Below, piece by piece: positions 33,581 through 42,459 of a DNA stretch of 64,000 bases. How positions within the stretch are numbered: the first letter of the stretch is position 1; the number at the start of each line of letters is the position of its first letter. The DNA is from Bog-756 sp035531955 (lineage in GTDB: Bacteria > Actinomycetota > Acidimicrobiia > Acidimicrobiales > RAAP-2): the NCBI GenBank assembly GCA_035531955.1, contig DATKRZ010000023.1, positions 8,399 through 72,398 of the forward strand, written 5' to 3'. The notes beneath the pieces were generated by a model. The model worked only from the letters and a program-made list of their open reading frames with translations. It searched no databases and was not told where the DNA came from. The position numbers were made by a program, and so were the translations under genes.

Positions 33581-35041
33581 TCAGTCGGCCATGCCCACGA
33601 CCGGCTTGTTGAGGGCGATGGCCCCGGTGGAGCCGTAGAAGGCGGCATCGCCGAAGGAGAAGATGCCCCCGTCGGAGGCGACCAGCCAGTAGCCGCCACC
33701 GTCCGGCGTGGCGGCCATGCCCACGACCGGCTTGTTGAGGGCGATCGCCCCGGTGGAGCCGTGGAAGGCGGCATCGCCGAAGGAGAAGATGCCCCCGTCG
33801 GAGGCGACCAGCCAGTAGCCGGACGGGTTGATGGCCGCTTGTACAAGGGTCTGGTCAACACCTGCGCCCGGTGACCAGTCACCCGCTGCCATGCACATCT
33901 GGCTGTCGATACAGGACACGCCGGACAGCTGGGCGAAGTCGTTTCCGATCGGAGTGACCGCGGGGTTCACCGGAGGCTGGAGCGTCCAGGCCGTACCGTT
34001 CCAACCCATTGCATCGGTCACATAGTTGCTGCTGTTCGTATGGGCGCGACCGACGGCGACGCACAAGGTCGGACTGACACACGAGACGCCGTAGAGGTGA
34101 TTGTTGGTGGTGCGGGGCATGCTCGGGGTGGACGGGATCGACCAGGCAGAACCGTCAAACTGCTCGACCAGAGGCGCGTCGTACCCGGTGGTCTGCCTGA
34201 ATCCGACGGCGGAGCAGAAGGACGTGCCCGCACAAGAAACCGACTGGAGCGCGGCACTCTCGGTGGGCGACGGGCTCGAGCTCGCAGCGACCGTCCATGA
34301 GGTGCCGTTCCACTGCTCGACCAGGGGTTGCGTTGTCGTAAGGTAGCTGCCGGAAAAACCTGCGGCCACACAGAACGATGCGTTCGCACAACTCACGCCG
34401 TTCAGGACGTTCCCGCCCGTTGAAGGGCCGGGATCGATCGCCGCCCAGGACGAACCGTTGAAGCTCCAGGCGAAGGCCTGGTTGGGAGTCCCCCAGTCGG
34501 CCCCGACGGCGACACACGACGTCGTGCTGGTGCAGCTCACTCCGTTGAAAGCTGCAGTTCCGTGGGAGGTGGGGGTGGACGCTGTCCATGAAGGACCGCC
34601 GGTCCACTGCTCGACCAGCGGCACCTGGTCGTTGGGCAGATTGTCCACGCCGTCATAGCCCACGGCGACGCAGAACGAGGTGGTGACACACGAGACACCC
34701 TGCAACCTATTTGCGGGCGCGGGACTGGCACTCGGGACAACCGACCAGGACGAGCCGTTCCACTCCTGAATCAGGGTATGGGCATTCGAGGGCGAGTCGG
34801 CACCAATCGCCATGCAGAACGTGGAGGAGACACATGAGATGCTGTCGAGATAGTTGTCTGTCGTCACGTTGGGCGACGGGACGACCGACCATTTGCCCGG
34901 TACCACGGTCCGTGGCGACGACGCCCCGGTGGGGATCGCCGACGCTCCTGCAGCGGCGAAGGCCAAGCCTGCCAAAGCCATGATCGAAACCACCAAGAGC
35001 CCCACAGTTCGCTTCGGCACAACATCCGCCTTTCCAGGCAT
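33581..35041 (-). CDS. Secreted protein with seven Cys-pair repeats and two GYWLVASDGG repeats
   Basis: A 486-residue exported protein with a signal peptide at about 12-36. Seven repeats of about 50 residues follow, each with a motif like VSCxxxxFCxAVG (two Cys five residues apart), usually followed by PLVEQWNGxSW. The count of seven and the WNG/W strand pattern suggest a seven-bladed propeller with one disulfide per blade. The last 90 residues are two near-identical GYWLVASDGGIFSFGDA modules. The ATG at 35041 follows a G-rich stretch; a GTG seven codons later is possible. The gene ends 38 bases from the convergent sulfatase. I do not recognise a named family. Confidence 0.8.
   Translation of the reverse strand: MPGKADVVPKRTVGLLVVSIMALAGLAFAAAGASAIPTGASSPRTVVPGKWSVVPSPNVTTDNYLDSISCVSSTFCMAIGADSPSNAHTLIQEWNGSSWSVVPSASPAPANRLQGVSCVTTSFCVAVGYDGVDNLPNDQVPLVEQWTGGPSWTASTPTSHGTAAFNGVSCTSTTSCVAVGADWGTPNQAFAWSFNGSSWAAIDPGPSTGGNVLNGVSCANASFCVAAGFSGSYLTTTQPLVEQWNGTSWTVAASSSPSPTESAALQSVSCAGTSFCSAVGFRQTTGYDAPLVEQFDGSAWSIPSTPSMPRTTNNHLYGVSCVSPTLCVAVGRAHTNSSNYVTDAMGWNGTAWTLQPPVNPAVTPIGNDFAQLSGVSCIDSQMCMAAGDWSPGAGVDQTLVQAAINPSGYWLVASDGGIFSFGDAAFHGSTGAIALNKPVVGMAATPDGGGYWLVASDGGIFSFGDAAFYGSTGAIALNKPVVGMAD
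33590..33832. repeat. Two GYWLVASDGG repeats
   Basis: Two almost identical units of 132 bp; long stretches (for example around 33601-33640 and 33733-33772) are repeated nearly base for base. They end the Cys-pair repeat protein and match the modules at 2695-3063 and 62225-62990. Confidence 0.88.
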
Positions 35042-35678
35042 CGGCCCCCTGCATCGTTACGTCCTGACGCTTGGCCACTCGCTGATGGGGGGAATGGCGG
35101 TCTCATCCTATCGGTGAACCGGACTGGAATCCCCCGGGGCGGAGGTTGTTGGCGACCATGCGCCAGTTCGCTTGGAAATGGCGTCGGTGACGTGCTCCAC
35201 CCTTCGCACAGTGACATGCAGCGGGTCGCCCGACGAGCAGGTTGCGAGCCGTCTCGTGAGGTCCGACCCTTGGGTCCGGATCTGCACCGGTCCGGATCGC
35301 CGCTGAATGCCCACTCTCCGGCGTGCGGCACCAACCCGAGCCTCACCGTCCCCGCGGATTCCTATTGTTCCGCGCGATCCAATTGAGATAGTTTGTCGGG
35401 AGGGCAGGCGTCGTTACGGGTTCGGCTTCGCCATTTTCGGCCGTTCCGGCGGCCAATGGGGAGAGGCAAGATGTGGCACACAGTTGGTCCGAGTCCGCAG
35501 TTGGCCGGACCGGTGCCCGTCTTCAGGCTGGTGGCATCGCTCCTTCCGACCACAGACGGTGAGTCCGACCACGGAGAGTGGCGCAGGGCTCCGTCGTGGC
35601 TGGCGGGTTCAGGTGCCTCGATGACGAACCCACCGGGCACGGAAGGATCGGGGAAACGGTCCTCCGCGACGAGGGGGC
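35042..35678. other. Divergent spacer upstream of the membrane glycosyltransferase
   Basis: 637 bases with no convincing gene. TTGTTC (35365-35370) and GATAGT (35387-35392), 16 bases apart, form a possible plus-strand promoter that would leave a leader of about 280 bases before the glycosyltransferase. I looked for a cyclic-di-GMP riboswitch in that leader and did not recognise one. Confidence 0.35.
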
Positions 35679-37628
35679 ATGGCTTTGCAAACTAACCTGC
35701 TCGAGGGTCCTGTTCCCCTGATCGAGCTGATCGTTGCCGCGGCATTCGGACTGCTCCTGCTCCTCTTCCCCTTGTGGCGCCGGTATCCCGACGACCAGGG
35801 TGACGGGCACGCACTTGTCCTGTTGCCACCACCCAAGCTACCTTCGCTCCGGCGCACGGTCGCCATGGTCAGCGTCTTCACGCTCTTCAATATCCTGTAC
35901 CACTCAATTCGAGGGCCGCTTGCCCCAGACCATCTCTATGCGAATGCCGTCCAGAGGTTGGCCGGATGGGTCGTGGCGGCCCCGGCCGAGACACAGGGCT
36001 TCTTCCACAACTTCTCCCTCGGGCTCCGCATCCTGGTCGTCGGCACGATGCTGTCATTGGCCGTTTGCGCGCGTGCCTCAGTGCTCCGCCGTCTGCTGAT
36101 CGCCCTCCAGGTCCTCTGGTACGTGCTGGCCATCATGCTCTTCGACGCGCTGCTCACCGTGTTCACCGTGCTCACTAGAGTCCCGGCGGCGCCGACCACT
36201 CTGGTGGGGAGTTTCCTGGCCATCGGACTGGGGTTCTTGGCCATGAGTCGCCTGCTCTTCGTGAACTTCGCCCTGCCCAGGCCGACAGAGGTGCCGTTCG
36301 CTCCCCGGCGCCGCCTGAACGATGCCGCCACATTGATCGGGTGCAGCCTGGCCGGGATTGCGGTCAGCGCCGTCGTGACCCTGATCCTCTATCGCACCCA
36401 GAACCCGAAGTACTTCGTCCTCTTCGCCGTGGTTGCGCCGCTGCCGTTCGCCTACCTCGCCTACATCGTCCGGAGCCTCCTTCTCTGGTTGGTCGGCTCG
36501 GTGTCCTCGGAACCGGAACCCGAGGTCGGTGACGAGCGACCGCCCATCGAGCTGATCATTCCCGCCTACAACGAGGAGCGGATCATCCTCGAGACCCTTG
36601 TGGCGATCGATGTGGCCGCCGGAAACTACGGCGGGCCAGTGAACGTGATCTTGGCCAACGACGGCTCCACCGACTCCACATATCAAGTGGCCTCGGCTGC
36701 CATCGACGGGTTCCGTTTCGCCACCGGCAGGATCATCAACGTGAATCATGGTGGCAAGTCTGCAACCCTGAACTCGGCGTTGGCGGAGACGACAGCAGAC
36801 ATCGTGATCCGTGTCGATGCCGACACGCTCATCGACGAATGGTCCTTGTACTACACCCCCCGCTGGTTTCGCGATCCCACCATCGGGCTGGTCGAGGCGA
36901 TGATGTGGCCACGCTGGACGCGCTCGCCGTTTCCCCGAATGCGGCTGTTCGAGGAGCTGAAGCAGTTCGGAGCTCAGCACCGAATACTCCAGGGCGTCGA
37001 CGGTGTCAACGTGGTGCCCGGCGTCTTCACGGCATTCCGCCGTCAGCCGGCGGTCGAGCTCGGCGGTTTCACGGTTGGAATGAACGGGGAAGACGGTGAC
37101 TTCACGTTCCGATTCAGTCGGCTCGGGTGGCGGACCAAGCAGGACCCCAAGATCATCGTCTTCGAGGATGTGCCCCCGACGTACATGGAGATCCGGGAGC
37201 AGCGAGTTCGGTGGGATCGGGCAACGATCCACAATCAGGCGAGACACGGCCCCTACAGGGCCGGAATCGCCACACCGAAGGTCTGGTTCACCTCGTACCA
37301 TCAGTTCTTCAGTCGCGCCTTCGCTCCTATTCGCTTGATGCTGCCGGTGTACCTGCTCATCACGTTCGCATTCGTTCCGGCCGATCGCACTACCGTCGAG
37401 TTCCTTGCCGCGGCCTGGTTCGTGGGATCGATCGCCTTCATCATGATCGAGACGTTTCTGGTCACCGCCTATCGCTTCGAACGGCGTTGGCCCTGGCTGA
37501 TTCTGTGGCCCTTCTGGCAGGTCTGTCTGATGATCTTCTCGACCGAGAGCTGGCTCAGCCTGCCGGGCCGGCCCGTCGGATTCCGCAATGCGCCGAGCGT
37601 GCAGGTGACCGAGGCCGTCGTCCACTGA
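35679..37628 (+). CDS. Membrane processive glycosyltransferase, family 2 (BcsA/PgaC-like)
   Basis: A 649-residue integral membrane protein. About six N-terminal membrane segments (15-260) precede a cytoplasmic GT-A domain (about 285-530). Its motifs are IELIIPAYNEERIILETL, NDGSTDST, VDADT (DXD), GEDGDF (the catalytic-base TED equivalent) and REQRVRW (the QxxRW equivalent). Three or four membrane segments follow (about 550-630). This is the layout of synthases of beta-linked polysaccharides such as poly-N-acetylglucosamine, cellulose or hyaluronan, but the N-terminal membrane region is unusually large. The product is unknown. It is flanked by spacers and secreted protein genes, consistent with a surface-polymer role. 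Confidence 0.87.
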   Translation: MALQTNLLEGPVPLIELIVAAAFGLLLLLFPLWRRYPDDQGDGHALVLLPPPKLPSLRRTVAMVSVFTLFNILYHSIRGPLAPDHLYANAVQRLAGWVVAAPAETQGFFHNFSLGLRILVVGTMLSLAVCARASVLRRLLIALQVLWYVLAIMLFDALLTVFTVLTRVPAAPTTLVGSFLAIGLGFLAMSRLLFVNFALPRPTEVPFAPRRRLNDAATLIGCSLAGIAVSAVVTLILYRTQNPKYFVLFAVVAPLPFAYLAYIVRSLLLWLVGSVSSEPEPEVGDERPPIELIIPAYNEERIILETLVAIDVAAGNYGGPVNVILANDGSTDSTYQVASAAIDGFRFATGRIINVNHGGKSATLNSALAETTADIVIRVDADTLIDEWSLYYTPRWFRDPTIGLVEAMMWPRWTRSPFPRMRLFEELKQFGAQHRILQGVDGVNVVPGVFTAFRRQPAVELGGFTVGMNGEDGDFTFRFSRLGWRTKQDPKIIVFEDVPPTYMEIREQRVRWDRATIHNQARHGPYRAGIATPKVWFTSYHQFFSRAFAPIRLMLPVYLLITFAFVPADRTTVEFLAAAWFVGSIAFIMIETFLVTAYRFERRWPWLILWPFWQVCLMIFSTESWLSLPGRPVGFRNAPSVQVTEAVVH

Positions 37629-38027
37629 TTCTCCTGATAATCGCCGATCCTGCCCGGAGCGATCGCGTCTCGCCCTGGGCTATTGATCAGTGCCCGCCTC
37701 CGGATCGCCGATTCCGTGCCCGGATGACGCCTAGAAGGAAGCGGGTCTCCGAGGTGGGGACAACAGCGCTTCGACGACAGCCATCGTCAGAACCTCGGCA
37801 TCAGGGTTGGGTGAGAAGAGTTCCCGACTCTCGGTCCCCGTCGGGCCAGCGCAGGAATGGACCACGGAGCACATCGTCGGCCTCGGCGACGCCCTGGTCG
37901 CCAAGGTTGCCCGGACAGTGGCGACGAAACCTCCGAGATCAACGTCTTGGTGGGCATGGCGGATCACTGGCGCCTACGCCACCTCAGACGAGGGCCCAGC
38001 GTCAGCAGGGTCCCTCGGTCAGGAAGG
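37629..38027. other. Spacer between convergent genes
   Basis: About 400 bases between the glycosyltransferase stop and the PQQ-like gene. Apart from the hairpin at its right end, listed separately, I see nothing identifiable. Frames here are short and unlike proteins. Confidence 0.45.
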
Positions 38028-38055
38028 ACTAGTACTTCCGGACCGAAGGACTAGT
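38028..38055. terminator. Hairpin overlapping the stop of the PQQ-like gene
   Basis: On the minus strand ACTAGTCCTTC and GAAGTACTAGT form an 11-bp stem with one mismatch around a six-base loop. The TAG stop codon (38051-38053) lies in the stem. It can serve as a terminator for both convergent genes. Confidence 0.5.
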
Positions 38056-41000
38056 AGACCGGCCTGCCCGATGCGCTGAACACGTGCAGATTGTCGTCCA
38101 GCCCGGTCAGATAGACGTTGCCGTTGTTGGTCACCGGTGCTGCGGCGAACCCGAACCCGTCAGTGTTGTACTTCCACGTCTGGTCGATCCCGGTGATCCG
38201 GGTGGCCTCGGCGCTTCCGTTGGAAAGGGTGGCCACTGCGAAGTTGACCGAACCGGCCAGGCCCACGATCGGCACGCTCCCGGACAATGAGTTCTGGACG
38301 GATCCGTTCACAGAGCTGAGGTAGTAGATGGTCCCGTCCTGGGAGCCCACTCCGATGTTCGTCCCGAAAGTGACGTTGTTGGCGGTGATGGGACCCCCGG
38401 TCTTGAAGGTCCAGGCGAGGGCACCGGTCTTTCCGTTGAAGGCGTACTCGCTACCATCCGTCGAGCCGACGAAGATCTTGTTGGCAAAATAGGTAGGTGC
38501 GGCCACCACCGCGCCGCCGGTAGTTGCCGACCACACCACCGTACCCGCGGTAGGAGCCCCGGTCCCGCCGATGGAGAGGGCGGTGACATGCCCGCTGCCA
38601 TCCCCGACCACCACGGTCTGGTGGACGGCGTCTACGGCCGGAGAGGACTGGACCGGACCACCCAGGGCGGTCGTCCAGAGGACGGCACCGGTCTGTTCGT
38701 TCAGCGCGTAGAGCGCGCCGCTGTCGGATCCGATGTAGACGACACCGCCGTACACCGCCGGCGACGATTCCATCTTGCCGGCCGTGGCGGTGGTCCAGAT
38801 CGGAGCCCCCGTCGACTCGCGGACGGCGACAACGGAGTTGGCATTGGTGCCGAAGATCACCATGGAGGAGTCGACCGCCGCCGAGGAGGTGATCCCGGCG
38901 GAGTAGTTGTCCTGCCAGACGGGGGCGCCGTTGGCCACGTCGATGGCGAAGAAGTCGCCTGCATCGTCACCGAAGAAGGCCGTTCCACCGTCGATTGCCA
39001 CGGTGCTGTGGATCGGTGACTTGGTCGGGAAGTTGTACGCTTGATTGAGGAAGAAACGGCCTGAGGCGGCGACGTCGTTGTTCAATGCCGAGTCGTTCAC
39101 CTCGAAATTCGACTTGGTGGCGCCGTTGCCGAATTGATCCCAGTTGTTGGAGATGATCACCGGCGCACTGCCCGACTTCCCTGAGGTCTGTCCGGTTGCC
39201 GTCACCGTCAAGGGGCCGAAGTTCAGGCCGACAGGGATGGTGACGGTGGTCGGTCCCAGCAGTCCGGTGGGACCGGCAACGATGGTGGCTAGGGTGATGA
39301 CCGGGTTGGTCGGAACCGTGACGGCGACACTCTCACCGGCTCGATAACCGCCTCCACTGAGAACGGCCACGGCTCCCGGGGCAACCCGTGGTGCAGAGAT
39401 GGCAAGCGTGGGGGCGGTGAGGCTCGGTGCCACGGTGAAGTCGATCCGGGCCGCTGTCGCCTGCGACGCGCTAGCGCTGGTGTCGGCGACGTGTCCGCCA
39501 TTGACCGCCGAGGCGCGTACCTCCACGACCGTTCCTCGTGTGGGCATCGGAACTTTCAGGGACCAACCGGTCGTGGTCGCCCCCCGGGTTGCGAGGGTGG
39601 CCACATTGTTGAACGGACCGGGCTCCCATGCCTTTTTGGTGGCGCTCCACCACTGACCGCTTTCGCCGTCCTCTTGGACGGTGACCTTGACACTGCTAAT
39701 GCCGGTGGGATCGCTGGCCGTCCCGGAGATCACCAGCGGCTTGCCGTTGGGGTTCGGAACGGTTGCCCCCTGGGTGGGACTGGAGATGACGGTGGACGGG
39801 GGGCTGGTGTTGGAGCCACCGATCTTGAAATCGTAGAGGAATCCATCGGCCGAGGTGACGTACACATTACCCGCCGAGTCGGCCGGCGAGGAAGCCACGT
39901 AGTAGTGCGTCTGGTAGGAGTACAGGAGGGCGCCGGTCGCCAGCGACAGGACCATGAATCTCCCGTCGATGTCGGTTGCCAACACCACCTGGTGCCCGGC
40001 GGGGCCGGTGATCGCCGGAGCGCCCAGAATCTCGTCCGCCTTGGGGATCACCGACTGCCAGATCAGAGCTCCGGTAAGGGCGTTGACGTCGAACACCCCG
40101 GTGGTGGTCCCGAACACCAATTGGGTGCCGGTGAGTGCCGCCGTCGCCCGGGATCCGTTTCCGATCGGCGGGAACAACCCCATCGCGTAGTTGTAGACCC
40201 ACACCTGGACACCGGTCGTCATATCGAGTGCGTAGACATTTCCGTCCTTGGACGGCACATAGGCCATGCCGTCCTTGCCCCCGGCGGCCGTGCCGGGCAG
40301 GGCAACGGTCACTCCGGCGCCGATGTCTGCGGGGCCGTTGTTCGGATTGTAGGTCTGGAACCGCCAGACGAGGTGGCCCGTGACCGCGTCCAGGGCATAC
40401 ACCGCGGCGTCAGGATCCGCCGAACCGAACAGCACGAGCGGTTCACCGGTGGCGTCCACGCCGTAGGAGATCATGTCCCACAGCCCGCTGTTCAGGGTAT
40501 AACCAGTGAATGCCCAGTTGACGGCGCAGGTCGACTCGTTGATCGAATAGAGCGGGCCCGGACTGGCCGTGTCGTTGGACCCCATGTAGACCGTCGGGGT
40601 GCCGCCCGGAGGGGTGACGACGATGGGGCTGGCCTCGGCCACGGAGAAGATCGGCGTCTGACACAGCTGGGCACCCGTGGCCGCATTCAGCTTGAAGAGC
40701 TCGGGAGCGTAGGTGGAGGCGACCCAGACGTACGCGCCGTCGATCAACGGTGTCACCCGGACCGCACTGCCCAGGTTCACCGACCACACGCTCGCTCCGG
40801 TCGCGGCGTTGAAGGCGGAGAACCACCCGCCCTCACTGCCCGCGTAGACGAGCGTCTCGCCGAGCGCCTGGTTGTACCCGACCACCGGCGATGTGAGCGA
40901 TTGGGCCTCCAGGTTCGCCATCCAGTGCACGCCCAACTTGCCTGCCTTGGTGTCGCTGATAGCCGGGTCGGTGCTCACGCCGGTGAGCTGTGGATTCTGA

Positions 41001-41155
41001 TGGGCCTCGGGCCAGGGCATCGGAGTTGCGCCGGCCGCCAGTGGCGCCGACAAGCTGGTCGCGCCGGCTGAGCCCGCCCTCGGGATTCCCAAGCCGACCA
41101 TGGCCGCGATGACCACGACCGAAACCAACGATACGCACCGCCAACGATTCGACAT
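38051..41155 (-). CDS. Large secreted protein with two PQQ-like beta-propeller domains
   Basis: A 1034-residue exported protein. ATG 41155 is chosen because GGAGAAGGGG lies six bases upstream and a signal peptide (about 5-30) begins there. Propeller repeats of the PQQ/YncE type appear twice (about 50-455 and 690-1034), seen as recurring ALNEQTGAVLWTT, AFNGKTGALAWTFK, YALDAVTGHLVWRF and similar. Between them (about 460-690) are Ig-like domains beginning STVISSPTQGATVPNP. There is no dehydrogenase signature and no c-type haem motif, so I do not call it a quinoprotein enzyme. It may scaffold or bind at the surface, like BamB-type propellers. A promoter and a terminator hairpin frame the gene as a single unit. 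Confidence 0.85.
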   Translation of the reverse strand: MSNRWRCVSLVSVVVIAAMVGLGIPRAGSAGATSLSAPLAAGATPMPWPEAHQNPQLTGVSTDPAISDTKAGKLGVHWMANLEAQSLTSPVVGYNQALGETLVYAGSEGGWFSAFNAATGASVWSVNLGSAVRVTPLIDGAYVWVASTYAPELFKLNAATGAQLCQTPIFSVAEASPIVVTPPGGTPTVYMGSNDTASPGPLYSINESTCAVNWAFTGYTLNSGLWDMISYGVDATGEPLVLFGSADPDAAVYALDAVTGHLVWRFQTYNPNNGPADIGAGVTVALPGTAAGGKDGMAYVPSKDGNVYALDMTTGVQVWVYNYAMGLFPPIGNGSRATAALTGTQLVFGTTTGVFDVNALTGALIWQSVIPKADEILGAPAITGPAGHQVVLATDIDGRFMVLSLATGALLYSYQTHYYVASSPADSAGNVYVTSADGFLYDFKIGGSNTSPPSTVISSPTQGATVPNPNGKPLVISGTASDPTGISSVKVTVQEDGESGQWWSATKKAWEPGPFNNVATLATRGATTTGWSLKVPMPTRGTVVEVRASAVNGGHVADTSASASQATAARIDFTVAPSLTAPTLAISAPRVAPGAVAVLSGGGYRAGESVAVTVPTNPVITLATIVAGPTGLLGPTTVTIPVGLNFGPLTVTATGQTSGKSGSAPVIISNNWDQFGNGATKSNFEVNDSALNNDVAASGRFFLNQAYNFPTKSPIHSTVAIDGGTAFFGDDAGDFFAIDVANGAPVWQDNYSAGITSSAAVDSSMVIFGTNANSVVAVRESTGAPIWTTATAGKMESSPAVYGGVVYIGSDSGALYALNEQTGAVLWTTALGGPVQSSPAVDAVHQTVVVGDGSGHVTALSIGGTGAPTAGTVVWSATTGGAVVAAPTYFANKIFVGSTDGSEYAFNGKTGALAWTFKTGGPITANNVTFGTNIGVGSQDGTIYYLSSVNGSVQNSLSGSVPIVGLAGSVNFAVATLSNGSAEATRITGIDQTWKYNTDGFGFAAAPVTNNGNVYLTGLDDNLHVFSASGRPVY

Positions 41156-41203
41156 GCGTGCCCCTTCTCCGACGGCCCATTTGGCCCACGTCACACGGGG
41201 CGA

Positions 41204-41232
41204 AGTTAACATCCACAGAACCAAAATGTCTA
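41204..41232 (-). promoter_or_regulatory. Promoter of the PQQ-like gene
   Basis: On the minus strand TAGACA (41227-41232) and TTAACT (41204-41209) are exactly 17 bases apart. The predicted start near 41197 leaves about 40 bases of leader containing the strong ribosome-binding site. Confidence 0.5.
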
Positions 41233-41755
41233 CGGGTTCTTCCTTCGACTGGAAGGAGCGCGCCTGGCGCTGACTTCGACCATGCGAGGTGGGCGTTCCG
41301 GAACACGCCATGGTGACGCTGCGCGCGTCCCGGTGAGTGATTGGCTGCTCTCCCTCAGTGACTTTCCCGGCACAGAAGACACCAGTATCTGAACCGGCCC
41401 GACCTTCACTGAACGAGGGCATGAAGTCACGGTGTGTGCAGGCCCTCCCACCTGAGCAGATTCGGACAACTATCGCCGGACGATTCTGATCGTGCGTCCG
41501 ACGGGTCTGTCATGTGCGGCTCCAGGTCACTGTCGACCGATCCCCCCCCCCCGGCCGGCGGAACGTTGAAGCCGGCTTTGGCCAAGGGGCGCTCGGGTCG
41601 GTGGCCGAGCCATTCCAAACCGAACATCGAGGGTGCGCTCGCACGCCGGAGGGCCCGCACCGCAGTCCCTGCGAGCGGGCGGACGACACGCCCGCCGGGC
41701 CCCGCCACCACGCCATTCGTGGCTAGAGTCCCGACGAGCGCACCTGCTGAAGGAC
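41233..41755. other. Spacer upstream of the PQQ-like gene
   Basis: About 520 bases between the PQQ-like promoter and the yceI stop. It contains a run of ten C (41541-41550). No credible gene, RNA or repeat was found; overlapping frames are short and unlike proteins. Confidence 0.45.
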
Positions 41756-42337
41756 TCAGGCCTGCAAGACGGCTTCGGCCTCGATCTGGATGTCGACCTT
41801 CTTGGCCACCACGAGCCCACCGGCCTCCATCACCGCACCGAACGAAACCCCGAAATCTTCACGGTTGATCGTGGTCGACGCGCTGAACCCCGCCCGGTGG
41901 TTGCCCATGGGATCGTTGACCACACCCTCGAGGGTGGCGTCGAGGACCACCGGCCGGGTCACGCCGCGGATGGTCAGTTCGCCCTCGACCTTGAACTCCG
42001 TCGGCCCCTCCGGCTTGATGGCGGTGCTGACGAACGTCCAGGTCGGGTGGTTCTCCACGTCGAAGAAGTCGGCAGTCCTCAGGTGGTTGTCGCGGTTCTC
42101 GTCACGGGTGTCCACACTGCCGGCGTCGATGGTCACCGACACCTTCGAGTCGACCGGGTTCTCGGCGATCTCGACGGAGCCCTCGAAGCTGCTGAAGCGG
42201 CCCCGTACCCGGGACACCGCCATGTGGCGGACGGCAAAGCCCAATTCGGTATGTGAGCCGTCGATGGCGTAGGTCCCCACGGCCGGGTACTCCGCCCCGT
42301 CCACCTTCCTGCTGGTCACTGCGGTCTGTGTTGACAT
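41756..42337 (-). CDS. YceI-family lipid-binding-fold protein
   Basis: A 193-residue protein from ATG 42337 (MSTQTAVTSRKV), chosen because AGGAG lies six bases upstream; an earlier in-frame start overlaps the promoter. The YceI pattern is complete: YAIDGSHTELGFAVRHM, RGRFSSFEGSVEIAEN, VDTRDENRDNHLRTADFFDVENHP and ELTIRGVTRPVVLDATLEG. The family forms a lipocalin-like barrel that binds isoprenoid-type ligands. No signal peptide is visible, so it is probably cytoplasmic. It is divergent from a MarR regulator and shares its control region. Confidence 0.92.
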   Translation of the reverse strand: MSTQTAVTSRKVDGAEYPAVGTYAIDGSHTELGFAVRHMAVSRVRGRFSSFEGSVEIAENPVDSKVSVTIDAGSVDTRDENRDNHLRTADFFDVENHPTWTFVSTAIKPEGPTEFKVEGELTIRGVTRPVVLDATLEGVVNDPMGNHRAGFSASTTINREDFGVSFGAVMEAGGLVVAKKVDIQIEAEAVLQA

Positions 42338-42390
42338 TGCTGCTCCTGTCGCTTGGTCCCCCAGGCCCACTGACGCGCCCGAAGTTGTTT

Positions 42391-42406
42391 GTACACTCAA
42401 GTATAC
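42391..42406. promoter_or_regulatory. MarR-type palindromic operator over the yceI -10
   Basis: GTACACTCAAGTATAC is an inverted repeat of seven-base arms with one mismatch and a two-base centre. It overlaps the yceI -10 element, so binding would block that promoter. Size and position fit a MarR-family operator. Confidence 0.55.
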
Positions 42407-42427
42407 CACCATTATTTGCTTTCGCAA
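42400..42427 (-). promoter_or_regulatory. yceI promoter
   Basis: On the minus strand TTGCGA (42422-42427), a 16-base spacer, and TATACT (42400-42405) preceded by TGG give a good sigma-70-like promoter. The start would be near 42393, inside the palindrome. Confidence 0.6.
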
Positions 42428-42447
42428 CTACATTCGGGAAATTCCGG

Positions 42448-42459
42448 TACACTGTCGGC
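42448..42459 (+). promoter_or_regulatory. Candidate leaderless -10 of the MarR gene
   Basis: TACACT (42448-42453) is followed by exactly six bases and the ATG at 42460. There is no ribosome-binding site. The same GTACACT sequence occurs in the palindrome 57 bases upstream. Confidence 0.45.

Noticed and set aside
35400..35678. Cyclic-di-GMP riboswitch before the polysaccharide synthase
   Set aside because: The conserved GEMM core was not found in either reading.
38051..41155. PQQ-dependent dehydrogenase
   Set aside because: Propeller repeats are present but there is no dehydrogenase signature or haem-binding motif, and Ig-like domains split the propellers.
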